Positions 16,528 through 25,202 of a DNA stretch of 64,000 bases are shown here, in pieces; position 1 is the stretch's first letter; each line of letters opens with the position of its first letter. The translations under genes and the position numbers were made by a program. Source of the DNA: Paraburkholderia sp. BL10I2N1 (lineage in GTDB: Bacteria; Pseudomonadota; Gammaproteobacteria; Burkholderiales; Burkholderiaceae); NCBI RefSeq assembly GCF_004361815.1, contig NZ_SNWA01000004.1:248001-312000 (forward strand). The letters run 5' to 3'. Under the pieces are notes generated by a model. It was not told the DNA's origin. It saw only the letters and a list, made by a program, of their open reading frames with translations, and made no database searches.

Positions 16528-17913
16528 ATGAAAGAACTAACCGCCCGGAATGTGAGCACGAGATCGAGCAGCAGCTGGTATCGCGGATGGTTTTTGCTGC
16601 TGCTGGTGTTGATCTATGCGTCGAGCTTCGTCGATCGCATCATCGTTGCGGTCGTTGGTCAAGCCGTGAAGATCGACATGAGCCTCAGCGATTTTCAGGT
16701 CGGCCTGCTCGGCGGCCTCGCATTTTCGGTTTTCTATTCGGTGCTCGGCCTGCCGATTGCGCGTCTGGCCGATAAATTCAACCGCGTCGTGCTGATCTCG
16801 ATCTCGATCGTCGCCTGGTCGGCGATGACCGCGCTGTGCGGCACGGCAGGCAGCTTCTGGCAACTGATGCTGTATCGGCTCGGCGTGGGTATCGGCGAGG
16901 CCGGCAGCACGCCGACCTCGCACTCGCTGATCGCCGACGAGTTCGGTCCGCGCCGCCGGGCCACCGCGCTTGCGATCTATGCGCTGGGGCCGCCGATCGG
17001 CGTGCTGGCCGGCGCGTTTGGCGGCGGCTGGCTCGTACAGCATCTGGGCTGGCGTCCGGTGTTCTATGTGGTGGGCCTGCCAGGTCTCGTGTTTGGCCTG
17101 CTCGTGTGGCTTACGCTGCGTGAGCCCAAGCGCGGCGGCGCGGATGGTGTCGCAGCCAGCACCAGCGCCAGTGCTCCGCCCCTGAGCGCAGTGTTCAAGC
17201 TGCTGACCTCGAGCCGCGCCTTCGTGCAGATGCTGCTCGGTACGGTGATCGGTGCGTTTGCCCAGTACGGTATCAACCTGTTCATCCCGATGTATTTCAT
17301 CCGCGTCTACAACATGAGCTTTGCTCAGGCCGGCCTGATTTTTGGTCTGGTGCTCGGCGTGGGCGGCATCGTCGGCAATACGCTCGGCGGCGTGTCGGCG
17401 GACTGGGTCAGCGTCAAGGATCGCCGCTGGTATGCGCGGATTCCGGCGCTGGGCACTGGACTCGGTTTCCCGCTGCTGGCGCTCGCCTTCATCGCGGATC
17501 AGTGGCAGGTGAGCGTGGCGCTGCTGTTCATCGGCACGATCCTGCTGAACCTGTGGAACGGCCCGACCTTCGCGGTGGTGCAGAGCATCGTCGAGCCGCG
17601 CATGCGTGCTACCGCGTCGGCCATCGTGTTCCTGCTCATGAACCTGATCGGTCAGGGCCTCGGTACGCCAGTGGTGGGTTTCCTCAGCGATCGTTTCGCA
17701 TCGCACCTGTTCACGCAGGGTAATTTCCACGCGGTGTGTACCGCGCCGAAGGGACCGCATGGTGCCGCGGCTGCATTGCAGAGTCCGTTTGCATCGGCTT
17801 GTCATGACGCCTCGGCCAATGGTGTGCGCTATGCCATGCTGACGGTAAGCGTGGTGCTGATCTGGTCGGCCTTCCATTACTTCCGTGCGGCACGCCATCT
17901 GAAGAACCGCTAA
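16528..17913 (+). CDS. MFS transporter, probably for an aromatic or other organic acid
   Basis: About 461 residues with twelve membrane helices. The MFS motif A-like loop is ARLADKFNRVVLI after helix 2, and motif GVGIGEAGSTPTSHSLIADEF marks helix 4, a pattern of spinster-like MFS transporters often linked to aromatic-acid uptake. GTGGAG before ATG 16528 supports this start over GTG 16513. It lies directly before a GntR regulator and a porin at the edge of the catabolic island, so it probably imports the island's substrate. Substrate specificity is inferred from context only. Confidence 0.8.
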   Translation: MKELTARNVSTRSSSSWYRGWFLLLLVLIYASSFVDRIIVAVVGQAVKIDMSLSDFQVGLLGGLAFSVFYSVLGLPIARLADKFNRVVLISISIVAWSAMTALCGTAGSFWQLMLYRLGVGIGEAGSTPTSHSLIADEFGPRRRATALAIYALGPPIGVLAGAFGGGWLVQHLGWRPVFYVVGLPGLVFGLLVWLTLREPKRGGADGVAASTSASAPPLSAVFKLLTSSRAFVQMLLGTVIGAFAQYGINLFIPMYFIRVYNMSFAQAGLIFGLVLGVGGIVGNTLGGVSADWVSVKDRRWYARIPALGTGLGFPLLALAFIADQWQVSVALLFIGTILLNLWNGPTFAVVQSIVEPRMRATASAIVFLLMNLIGQGLGTPVVGFLSDRFASHLFTQGNFHAVCTAPKGPHGAAAALQSPFASACHDASANGVRYAMLTVSVVLIWSAFHYFRAARHLKNR

Positions 17914-17938
17914 GCCTTGTTTCGCGAGCATTGTCCGG

Positions 17939-17970
17939 CGGCGCCCGTGTGCAAACACGGCGCCGTTTTT
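17939..17970 (+). terminator. rho-independent terminator after the MFS gene
   Basis: Arms CGGCGCCCGTGT (17939-17950) and ACACGGCGCCG (17955-17965) pair almost perfectly around GCAA and are followed by five T residues. It ends the MFS transcript before the GntR gene's promoter. Confidence 0.85.
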
Positions 17971-17998
17971 CATTGGGGCTAATCTGGGGTTGAGTATC

Positions 17999-18008
17999 TG
18001 GTATACCA
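17999..18008. promoter_or_regulatory. GntR-type operator TGGTATACCA
   Basis: A perfect 10-bp palindrome upstream of the first GntR gene, followed by a degenerate half (GCGGTATCAT). The same TGGTATRCCA core recurs in the divergent promoter region at 27.65-27.72 kb. FadR-type GntR repressors (FCD subfamily) commonly bind T-G-G-T-n-n-A-C-C-A palindromes, so this is probably an autoregulatory site. Confidence 0.7.
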
Positions 18009-18097
18009 ATGCGGTATCATAGGGATGCGTGCTGGTGTAGGTATTTCTTTATTCAGCCTCTTCTTATCCAACCCCTTATGATTGTCATTCTCGTCCG

Positions 18098-18832
18098 ATG
18101 AGCCAGATCCCGAAAATGAGTAGGTCTGCCGAAATCAAGGCGCTTCTCGAAGCGGAAATTGAGCGTGGTGTGCTGGTCCCGGGCGCAACGCTCGACGAGC
18201 GGGCGCTGGCGGCGCGCTTCAATGTCTCACGCACGCCGATCCGCGAGGCGCTTCAGCAGCTTGCCGCGCAGCGGTATGTACAGATCGCGCCGCGGCAGGG
18301 CGTGTTCGTGAGCAAGATGTCGGTGCCGCAACTGCGCGACGTGCTCGAACTGCTCAGCGAGCTCGAGGTGGTGTCGGCCCGCCTCGCTGCGCGGCGCATG
18401 AACGATCAGCAGCGCGCGGCCCTGCAAAAGGCGATTGACGAAGGCGTAGCCGCTTTGCAGGAAAACGATGCGCGCGGTTTTGCCCGTGCCAATGTGGCAT
18501 TCCACGAAGTAATCTGCAGCGCCTGCCATAACGACTATCTGGCCGATCAGATTCGTTCCATCCGCCGCCTGATCTTGCGTTACCGGCCCAAGCCGTTCCT
18601 CGCGCCGAGTCGACGCGAGAAGGCCATCGCGGATCACCAGAAGCTGGCGCAAGCCTTGCTGTCGGGCGATGAAAGTGCGGCCGGAGCCGCCATGGCCGAG
18701 CACTCCCCGGGCGGCGACGCGGGCTTTTCCGAGTTCCTCGCGACCCTGCCGGCCGAATACTTCGCCAGCGGGCCTACGCCGGGCCGCGAAGTCGATCCGT
18801 CGTCGATGGAACCCCTCTACGAGGACGATTGA
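18098..18832 (+). CDS. GntR family regulator, FadR/FCD subfamily
   Basis: A 244-residue regulator. The winged helix (LVPGATLDERALAARFNVSRTPIREALQQLAAQRYVQIAPRQGVFVS) is followed by an FCD ligand domain with LSELEVVSARLAARR and the metal-binding type histidine in FARANVAFHEVICSA. It is a paralogue of the GntR protein at 26.7-27.4 kb: both end with a GFSEFLA..P...F tail. A TGGTATACCA palindrome lies about 90 bases upstream. The likely effector is an acid intermediate of the island's pathway. Confidence 0.88.
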   Translation: MSQIPKMSRSAEIKALLEAEIERGVLVPGATLDERALAARFNVSRTPIREALQQLAAQRYVQIAPRQGVFVSKMSVPQLRDVLELLSELEVVSARLAARRMNDQQRAALQKAIDEGVAALQENDARGFARANVAFHEVICSACHNDYLADQIRSIRRLILRYRPKPFLAPSRREKAIADHQKLAQALLSGDESAAGAAMAEHSPGGDAGFSEFLATLPAEYFASGPTPGREVDPSSMEPLYEDD

Positions 18833-18875
18833 CAGGCTACGCGCCTGCTCCCGGCGTTCCGAATCCACTACTCCG

Positions 18876-18914
18876 TGCCCCTGGTTTGAGCTGATGCTCC
18901 CAGGGGCATTTTTT
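18876..18914 (+). terminator. rho-independent terminator after GntR
   Basis: TGCCCCTGG (18876-18884) and CCAGGGGCA (18899-18907) pair exactly across a 14-base loop and are followed by seven T residues. Confidence 0.85.
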
Positions 18915-19331
18915 TGGGGGTGAACAGGCTGACTGGCAGGCGCGACGCAATAGGTATACATAAAGGCGTCATGCGTATGCGTCGCCATCTGCGCGATTCG
19001 TCCGTCGCGCTGCCTTTCTCCCCGGTCGAAATCTTCCTGCCGCAAGGCGTATGCCTGATCTGGCAGCCCTCTGCACCGAGTACGGCCCCGCTCATATGCC
19101 GGGGTGGGAAAACCATAACCCGATATCTTTAATGTATTCTTGCGCGCCATTCAGGTATGCGGAACAATGCTATAAATATTCAAAATCGCATTCGTGGGAT
19201 ATAAGAGATGTCGATCAGGTGTGACAGGTGCTGAACGGTCATGCCTGACATGGATCGACGCGCAGATTGCGACGCTACCCGGCAAATTTTTGTTCAATCA
19301 GAAGTTGAGAGGCGTGGAGACGGAGACGGAG
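18915..19331. other. upstream region of the porin gene
   Basis: About 420 bases. An AT-rich segment (near 19125-19205) probably holds the porin promoter. GGTATACAT near 18953-18961 is a degenerate version of the GntR palindrome but is far from the gene. The open frame that runs into the porin from 19194 has no signal-peptide logic before ATG 19332. Confidence 0.4.
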
Positions 19332-20492
19332 ATGAAAAAGAAAGTAATGGTGGGCGCGATTGCAGCGTTCGTTTCGGTAGGTGCTTATGCACAAAGCAGC
19401 GTCTCGTTGTACGGCATTATCGATAATGGCTTGACCTACGTGAACAACGTGAAAGGCAGCTCCCAGTTCAAGCTCGATGACGGTATCAACCAGGCTTCGC
19501 GCTGGGGCCTGCATGGCAAAGAAGATCTGGGCGGCGGTCTGAAGGCGATCTTCACGCTCGAAAACGGTTTCTCGCTGAATACCGGTACGGCTACTCACGG
19601 TGGTGCACTGTTCGGTCGCCGCGCCTTTGTTGGTCTGTCTAGCGACAAGTTCGGCACCCTGATTGCCGGTTACGACTACGACTTCATCTACGATTACATT
19701 TCGTACTACTCGAACGTTGCTCAGTTCGCGCCGTCGTATGCGTTCCACGGTTCGTATGACGTCGACCGCCTGGCTGGTGAGCCGGTCAGCAACATGGTGC
19801 GTTATGAAACGCCGGTCTGGCATGGCTTCGGTGCAGGCCTGATGTATGGCTTCAGCAATACAGCGGGTCGTCTCGGCGGTACGTTTAACGGTGCAGCGAG
19901 CGTGTTCAGTGCTGGCCTGAGATACAGCCCGTCCGGTACGTTCAACGCGCCGTACTCGGTGGCCGCAAGCTTTACCCGCACGCAAGGAGGTGCCGTCGGT
20001 GCAACGGGTGGACCGGGCGCAGGTACGATGGCGCAGTACGCCCTGCAGGCCGATGCGATTTACACTGCAGCGTTGGCTGGTCAGGTGCATCTCAGTGACC
20101 GTTTCGCCTTGAACGGTGTGTATACGTACACGAGTGCGAATAGCCGGACCCTTGGCACCGTGGTGTCAAGCGGCTACGAAGCAGGCCTGACCTATGAGGC
20201 TTCGCCGTTTGTGACTTTGGGTGCTGGTTTTACCTATATGGATCAGCGTCAGCTCGGCAAATTCGATCTGTATAGCTTCGGTGCCGACTATCGCCTGTCG
20301 AAGCGTACGGATGTGTATGCCTTTGGTACCTTGCAGCATGCATTTGCTGGTCGCCAATTTGCTGACAACTTCCTGATCTCGACGCCGATGTCGTACGGTG
20401 CCAGCGTTGGTACGAATGCAATTTATGGAAATGGCCGTTCGAGCACGGCCAACCAGCTTGCTGTGCAAGTCGGTATCCGTCACACGTTCTAA
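19332..20492 (+). CDS. Gram-negative trimeric porin (OmpC-like)
   Basis: A 386-residue outer-membrane 16-strand porin. It starts MKKKVMVGAIAAFVSVGAYA with cleavage before QSSVSLYGIIDNGL, the invariant first strand of burkholderial porins, and ends with VGIRHTF, whose terminal Phe is the outer-membrane insertion signal. The eyelet-forming loop lies near ISYYSNVAQFAPSY. GACGGAG precedes ATG 19332. Its position between the MFS/GntR pair and the catabolic operons suggests it feeds the island's substrate across the outer membrane. Confidence 0.9.
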   Translation: MKKKVMVGAIAAFVSVGAYAQSSVSLYGIIDNGLTYVNNVKGSSQFKLDDGINQASRWGLHGKEDLGGGLKAIFTLENGFSLNTGTATHGGALFGRRAFVGLSSDKFGTLIAGYDYDFIYDYISYYSNVAQFAPSYAFHGSYDVDRLAGEPVSNMVRYETPVWHGFGAGLMYGFSNTAGRLGGTFNGAASVFSAGLRYSPSGTFNAPYSVAASFTRTQGGAVGATGGPGAGTMAQYALQADAIYTAALAGQVHLSDRFALNGVYTYTSANSRTLGTVVSSGYEAGLTYEASPFVTLGAGFTYMDQRQLGKFDLYSFGADYRLSKRTDVYAFGTLQHAFAGRQFADNFLISTPMSYGASVGTNAIYGNGRSSTANQLAVQVGIRHTF

Positions 20493-20551
20493 GCGGTCAA
20501 GAAAAGCCAGTGTAGGCATGCACCGGGTTTTCCGGCATGCCGTGCCTCAGG

Positions 20552-20578
20552 CGCCACGCTTACGCGTGGCGTTTTTTT
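20552..20578 (+). terminator. rho-independent terminator after the porin
   Basis: GCCACGC (20553-20559) and GCGTGGC (20564-20570) form a tight hairpin around TTAC, followed by seven T residues. Confidence 0.85.
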
Positions 20579-20756
20579 ATGTCCCGAGTTGATGGTCACG
20601 TAGTGAATGCGGCCGCGCATTCGATTCGCAGCGAGTCCAGAATGACAGTTGTTGCCATCAAAGAACAAAGGCCAGACACTCATCCACATGAGGTCCGGCC
20701 CGTGCATTCGAGTCATGCTGCTGCGTGAAGCGGGCAGCATGCTCTAATGGGGGAGA

Positions 20757-22082
20757 TCAGAGATCGGCAAATCTGCCGTTGCTGGCCGCGAGCTTTTCGA
20801 GCAGCGGCGCCGGCTTCCACCAGTAGCCGTACTCTTCGTACAGGCGCTTGATGTCCTGGTAGACATCGGCGAGGCCGACCTGGTCGGCGTAGTACATCGG
20901 GCCGCCGCGCTTGGCGGGGAACCCGTAGCCGGTCACGTACACGACGTCGATATCGCTTGCGCGCAGCGCGATACCCTGTTCGAGCAGCTTCGCGCCTTCG
21001 TTGATCATGCCGTACATGCAGCGCTTGATGATCTCTTCCTGCGAGACCCGACGGCGCGTGATGCCCATGCGTGCCGATTCCTCGACGATGTACTGCTCGA
21101 TTTCCGGATCTCGATGTGGCGTGCGGTCGCCCACTTCATAGCGGTACCAGCCCTTGCTGCTCTTCTGACCGAGGCGGCCCATCTCGACCAGCTTCATGAT
21201 CAGGTCGTTCCAGCGGCGGTCGTTCGGACGCGTGGCCATCTGCGCCTTGCGCGTCTGGTAACCGACGTCGTTACCGGCCATGTCATGCACCGCGAAGATA
21301 CCCATCGCGTAGCCGAAATCCTTGAGCGCGGCATCGACTTCGTGCGGCAGTGCACCGTCTTCGACGAGGAAGTGGGCTTCGCGGTTGTAGTTGCGGAACA
21401 GCGCATTGCCGATGAAACCCGGGTACACGAGCGAGTACACCGACACCTTGCTCATGCGGCGGCCGAGTTCCATCAGCGTGACGACTGCGTCGTCGGAGGT
21501 TTTGTCGGCACGCACGACCTCGAGCAGGCGCATCACGTGCGCCGGGCTGAAGAAATGTGCGCCCACCACGTCCTGCGGGCGCTTCATGACTGCGGCGATC
21601 TCGTTGATGTCGAGTCCCGACGTGTTGGTCGCGAGGATCGCGCCAGCCTTCGCGTGCTGATCGAGTTCGCGGAAGATGCCTTGCTTGAGGCCCAGGTCTT
21701 CGAACACGGCTTCGATGACGATGTCGGCGTCGTTGACGTCGACGATCGCGGTCGAGCAGGTGATCAGGGCGAGGCGCGCATCGCGCGTGGATTCGTCCAG
21801 CTTGCCCCGCTTGATGCTCTGGTTGTAGTTGTCGCGGATGCGTGCGAGGCCACGCTGCAGGCCTTCGTCGTTGGCGTCGATCAGCGTGACCGGGATGCCG
21901 GCCGCAACAAGCGCCATGGCGATGCCGCCTCCCATCGTGCCCGCGCCGATCACGGCTGCGCGCCCGATATCGCGCGGCTTGACGCCGGCAGCAACGGGGA
22001 TTTGCGCGGCGGCCTTTTCGGCGGTCTTTACATGGGCCAGTGCCGCGGATTCCTGCGGCGTGAGTTCTGCGGGTGCGTTCAT
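20757..22082 (-). CDS. 3-hydroxyacyl-CoA dehydrogenase
   Basis: A 441-residue NAD-dependent enzyme of the beta-oxidation type. The Rossmann motif GAGTMGGGIAMALVAAGIPVTLID is near residue 46, the catalytic His lies in VGAHFFSPAHVMRLLEVV, and both 3HCDH C-terminal domains follow (YPGFIGNALFRNYNREAHFLVEDGALP; YGMINEGAKLLEQGIALRASDID and GYGFPAKRGGPMYY). It equals the C-terminal half of FadB-like proteins without the hydratase half; a separate crotonase gene precedes it by 7 bases. Last gene of the minus operon, acting after hydration of an enoyl-CoA. Confidence 0.9.
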   Translation of the reverse strand: MNAPAELTPQESAALAHVKTAEKAAAQIPVAAGVKPRDIGRAAVIGAGTMGGGIAMALVAAGIPVTLIDANDEGLQRGLARIRDNYNQSIKRGKLDESTRDARLALITCSTAIVDVNDADIVIEAVFEDLGLKQGIFRELDQHAKAGAILATNTSGLDINEIAAVMKRPQDVVGAHFFSPAHVMRLLEVVRADKTSDDAVVTLMELGRRMSKVSVYSLVYPGFIGNALFRNYNREAHFLVEDGALPHEVDAALKDFGYAMGIFAVHDMAGNDVGYQTRKAQMATRPNDRRWNDLIMKLVEMGRLGQKSSKGWYRYEVGDRTPHRDPEIEQYIVEESARMGITRRRVSQEEIIKRCMYGMINEGAKLLEQGIALRASDIDVVYVTGYGFPAKRGGPMYYADQVGLADVYQDIKRLYEEYGYWWKPAPLLEKLAASNGRFADL

Positions 22083-22089
22083 CCTTGCA

Positions 22090-22872
22090 TTACTCCGGTT
22101 TGAGGAGTTTGGCGTTTCCGTCCACGAAATTCTGCAGACGTGCGGCGGTTTCGGGCGAGCGCATCATGTTCGAGCTCATGTACTCGAGGAACAGGCCGTC
22201 CTCGTGCGAGAGATCGTTGACCCGCGGCAGCAGGTTGGTGATGCGCCAGTTGGTGTCGGGCACGTTCTGCGCGATCCTTGCTGCGATTTCCTTCGCCTTC
22301 TCAAGCGCGCCGCCTTCGGGCATCAGGTAGGTGATGATGTGCTCGCGCTGACCTTCTTCCGCGTTCAGCAGGCGGCCGGTCAGCATCATGTCGGCCATCA
22401 CGGTGTAGCCGACCACACGCTGGATGCGCACGGTACCGCCGCCACCGACGAAAATGCCGCGTTGGCCTTCGGGCAGGCCGAAGAAGCAGGTCTTGTCGCC
22501 GACACGAACATGCGCGGCGGTCGCCAGTTCCAGCCCCCCGCCGACCACTGCGCCATGCAGCGCTGCGACGAACGGGATCGGGCCGCGCGCGATGCTGTCG
22601 AACACTTCGTGCCACGAGTGGCGGCGGCGCTTCTTCGGCGGCGCCGTCTGGCCGGTCGCGCGGGACAGCGCCTCGCGCAGGTCGAGGCCGGCCGAGAAGT
22701 TGCTGCCATGCCCGTAGATCACGCCGCACATGGCTTCGTCGCCGGCGCGGTTGACCGCGTCGCGCAGTTGCGAGATCACGTCTTCGTTGATCGCGTTGCG
22801 CTTTTCGGGACGATTCAGGCCGATCAACGCCACTGCGCCGTCGAGTTCATAGGTAACCAGAGTTTCGCTCAT
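22090..22872 (-). CDS. enoyl-CoA hydratase/isomerase (crotonase family)
   Basis: A 260-residue crotonase. The oxyanion-hole segments GSNFSAGLDLREAL and HGAVVGGGLELATAAHVRVG are visible, with the family's C-terminal helical part after them. The typical second catalytic Glu region reads FGLPEGQRGIFVGGGG, with Glu retained. Overlap-close to the 3-hydroxyacyl-CoA dehydrogenase downstream, so the pair can carry out hydration and oxidation of an enoyl-CoA made from the aromatic side chain or ring-derived acid. Confidence 0.85.
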   Translation of the reverse strand: MSETLVTYELDGAVALIGLNRPEKRNAINEDVISQLRDAVNRAGDEAMCGVIYGHGSNFSAGLDLREALSRATGQTAPPKKRRRHSWHEVFDSIARGPIPFVAALHGAVVGGGLELATAAHVRVGDKTCFFGLPEGQRGIFVGGGGTVRIQRVVGYTVMADMMLTGRLLNAEEGQREHIITYLMPEGGALEKAKEIAARIAQNVPDTNWRITNLLPRVNDLSHEDGLFLEYMSSNMMRSPETAARLQNFVDGNAKLLKPE

Positions 22873-22927
22873 ACGGCGCTCCGTTGGATATGTTGTCTAG
22901 TGATGTTCAGTAACGCTGATCGACCGT

Positions 22928-23920
22928 TCAAAGGTTGAGGACGAGACGCTCGCTCTTGCTGCGCGAGATGCAGACCTGCATGACCTTGCCGGCGGCCCTG
23001 TCGACATCCGAGAGGTAGGTGTCGCGGTGGTCGATTTCGCCGCCGCAGACTTGCGTCGAGCACAGGCCGCAGTAACCGGCGCGGCAGTCGTACATGACGT
23101 CGACGCCGTTATCGAGCAGGGTGTCGAGCACCGACGTGTCGGCGGGCACGGTCAGCACCTTGCCCGATGACTTCAGCTCGATTTCAAAGGTTGTGTCGCC
23201 TTCCTGCGGTGCAGCTTCGCTGAACAGTTCGTAATGCAGGTCGCACCCGTGCCAACCGCGTTGGCGTGCCGCCGCGAGCACCGCGTCGATCATGCCGGCC
23301 GGGCCGCACACATAGATCGGCTGGTTGACATGGGCGCCGTCGAGCAGTGCGTCGATCGACAGGCGCGTGGCGCTGTTGTCGTCGGCGTGCAGCACGAGGC
23401 GCTCGCCCGCGAACGCGCGCAGCGCTTCGACGAACGGCAGCGCGTCGCGCGTGCGGCCCGAGAAGTGCAGCGTGTAATCGCGTTTGAGTGCGCTCAGTTC
23501 CGCTGCCATGGCCGCTATCGGCGTGATGCCGATACCACCCGCAATCAGGATCACCGAAGGCGGCGCGGCGAGCGGGAAGTGGTTGACCGGTGCTCGCACG
23601 GTGAGCGTGGCGCCGGCCTGCAGCGTGTGCATGAAGCGCGAACCGCCGCGGCCTTCGTCCTCGCGCCGGATGCCGAGACGGTAGGCGCGCACGCCGGCAC
23701 GCGTATTGATCTGCGGATCGGTATTGATCAGCGAATACGAGCGCCATTGCGCCATACCGCCGTCGGCAGCCGGGATCTCAACCCGGATATGCGCGCCGGG
23801 CTCATAACCCGGCAGCAGCGCGCCGTCCTCGGCTTCGAGCGTGAAGGACTTGATCAGGGAGGTCGGCGCGTCAACCGACGCGACACGCAGCTTGAGAGTA
23901 GGGGCGAGCATGGTGGTCAT
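22928..23920 (-). CDS. PDR/VanB-type oxidoreductase (reductase for the Rieske oxygenase)
   Basis: A 330-residue flavin-iron-sulfur reductase. The N-terminal flavin domain carries WRSYSLIN (FMN-binding RxYS), the NAD domain has VILIAGGIGITPIAAMA, and the C-terminus is a plant-type [2Fe-2S] ferredoxin with cysteines in YDCRAGYCGLCSTQVCGG and a later one at MQVC. This order, flavin-NAD-ferredoxin, is typical of phthalate dioxygenase reductase and VanB. It follows the Rieske oxygenase gene by 10 bases, so the two form a class IA two-component system. Confidence 0.9.
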   Translation of the reverse strand: MTTMLAPTLKLRVASVDAPTSLIKSFTLEAEDGALLPGYEPGAHIRVEIPAADGGMAQWRSYSLINTDPQINTRAGVRAYRLGIRREDEGRGGSRFMHTLQAGATLTVRAPVNHFPLAAPPSVILIAGGIGITPIAAMAAELSALKRDYTLHFSGRTRDALPFVEALRAFAGERLVLHADDNSATRLSIDALLDGAHVNQPIYVCGPAGMIDAVLAAARQRGWHGCDLHYELFSEAAPQEGDTTFEIELKSSGKVLTVPADTSVLDTLLDNGVDVMYDCRAGYCGLCSTQVCGGEIDHRDTYLSDVDRAAGKVMQVCISRSKSERLVLNL

Positions 23921-23930
23921 TCAGTAGGTC

Positions 23931-25169
23931 TTACTTTGTGTCGGTCAGGGTGCGCCAGTCGGCGCCGGCCTGCAGCACGCCGCCAACCGAAACGGCCTTC
24001 GAGTAATCGAGTTCCGGGCTGTCGGCGAGGGTCGGCGTCTTGCCGGCCACGAACTCGCGCGCGGCCTTGAGCAGCAGTGCGCGCACGCGCAGCACGGCGC
24101 CGTCGGCCGAGCACAGTTGTTCCTGCGTGCGGTCGTAGATCGGGCCCTGGCCGAGGAACATCGCGAAGTCTTCCGTGCCGAGGTGCTGGTGGAAGCCCGT
24201 CGCGTGGCCGCGCTTCATGAGGTCGCGGTTCTGGCCGAACGATTCCTCGCGCGTGCCCGGCGGCAGCGGCGGGAAGTTCCAGACGTCTGGCGTGGCTGAC
24301 ATGATCGTCATGCCGAGTGGGCAGTGCGGGTTGTACTGCACGAACCACGCGCGGTGCGTCACGTCGTCGACCGGGGTCGAGAAGAACACCGTGGTCGGGC
24401 CCTTCGCGTCGGGCGGACAGATGATGCCGTACCACGGCATCACGAAGTTGTTGACGCGCGCGTAGACCTTCTCGTCCGGCATGTCGCGCAGGGCGGCATA
24501 GCGGTAGCCATACGGGCGGTCTTCAAAATCGAAGCGCGGCGCCAGTGCCTTCGCCATGATCATGCGCTCGTTGCCGCCGCCCGCGGTGATCTGCGTGGTC
24601 GACTCGTGCAGCACGCCGACGTGCGACGAATCCATCGACGCTTCGACAGCCTGGACCCAGTTCGTCGGCACTTCGACGCTCGTGACCGAGCGGTGCTCGG
24701 CCGGCAGGTCCATGAACGGCAGTTCGGGGAAGCGGGGCGCGGTCTCGCCCTTGCCGAGCCACACCCAGACGAGACCGCCGCGCTCTTCGACGCGGTACTG
24801 GCCGGTCTTCACGCGCTTGCAGAACTGCGCCTGATCGCCGACCTGATTCGGCGCCTCGACGACGGCACCGGTCGTGTCCATCTTCCAGCCGTGGAAGATG
24901 CAGCGCAGGCCGTTGTTTTCGTTACGCGCCATCATCAGCGACGTGCGGCGGTGCGGGCAGAGTTCGTCCACGATGCCTACGCGGCCGTCGGTTGCGCGGA
25001 ACGCCACATAGTTTGTGCCGAGCAGGCGCACGAGCACCGGTGCGCCATCGGCCACGAGCTTCGCCGACGGTACGGCCGGAATCCAGTAGTGCTGGCGGAT
25101 CATGTCGCCCATCGGCGCGCCGTTCTCTACGCGCGTCAGCAGCTCATTGTCCTCACGAGTCATTGCCAT
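23931..25169 (-). CDS. Rieske [2Fe-2S] aromatic oxygenase, phthalate dioxygenase/VanA-like
   Basis: A 412-residue oxygenase subunit. The Rieske cluster ligands are CPHRRTS and CIFHGW near residues 70-95. The mononuclear iron site is VEASMDSSHVGVLHE (two His), with the bridging Asp in the same helix. Overall it looks like the phthalate 4,5-dioxygenase/vanillate O-demethylase group rather than alpha-beta dioxygenases, and no beta-subunit gene is present, which fits. Reaction: ring hydroxylation or O-demethylation of an aromatic acid using electrons from the adjacent reductase. Which of the two cannot be told from sequence. Confidence 0.88.
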   Translation of the reverse strand: MAMTREDNELLTRVENGAPMGDMIRQHYWIPAVPSAKLVADGAPVLVRLLGTNYVAFRATDGRVGIVDELCPHRRTSLMMARNENNGLRCIFHGWKMDTTGAVVEAPNQVGDQAQFCKRVKTGQYRVEERGGLVWVWLGKGETAPRFPELPFMDLPAEHRSVTSVEVPTNWVQAVEASMDSSHVGVLHESTTQITAGGGNERMIMAKALAPRFDFEDRPYGYRYAALRDMPDEKVYARVNNFVMPWYGIICPPDAKGPTTVFFSTPVDDVTHRAWFVQYNPHCPLGMTIMSATPDVWNFPPLPPGTREESFGQNRDLMKRGHATGFHQHLGTEDFAMFLGQGPIYDRTQEQLCSADGAVLRVRALLLKAAREFVAGKTPTLADSPELDYSKAVSVGGVLQAGADWRTLTDTK

Positions 25170-25202
25170 GTTCTGTCCTCTCCGAGTTTTGCGTCTTGCG
25201 CG

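Noticed and set aside
16537..18009. Minus-strand open frame of 490 codons over the MFS gene
   Set aside because: Gln/Arg/His-rich shadow translation; the plus strand encodes a clear twelve-helix transporter.
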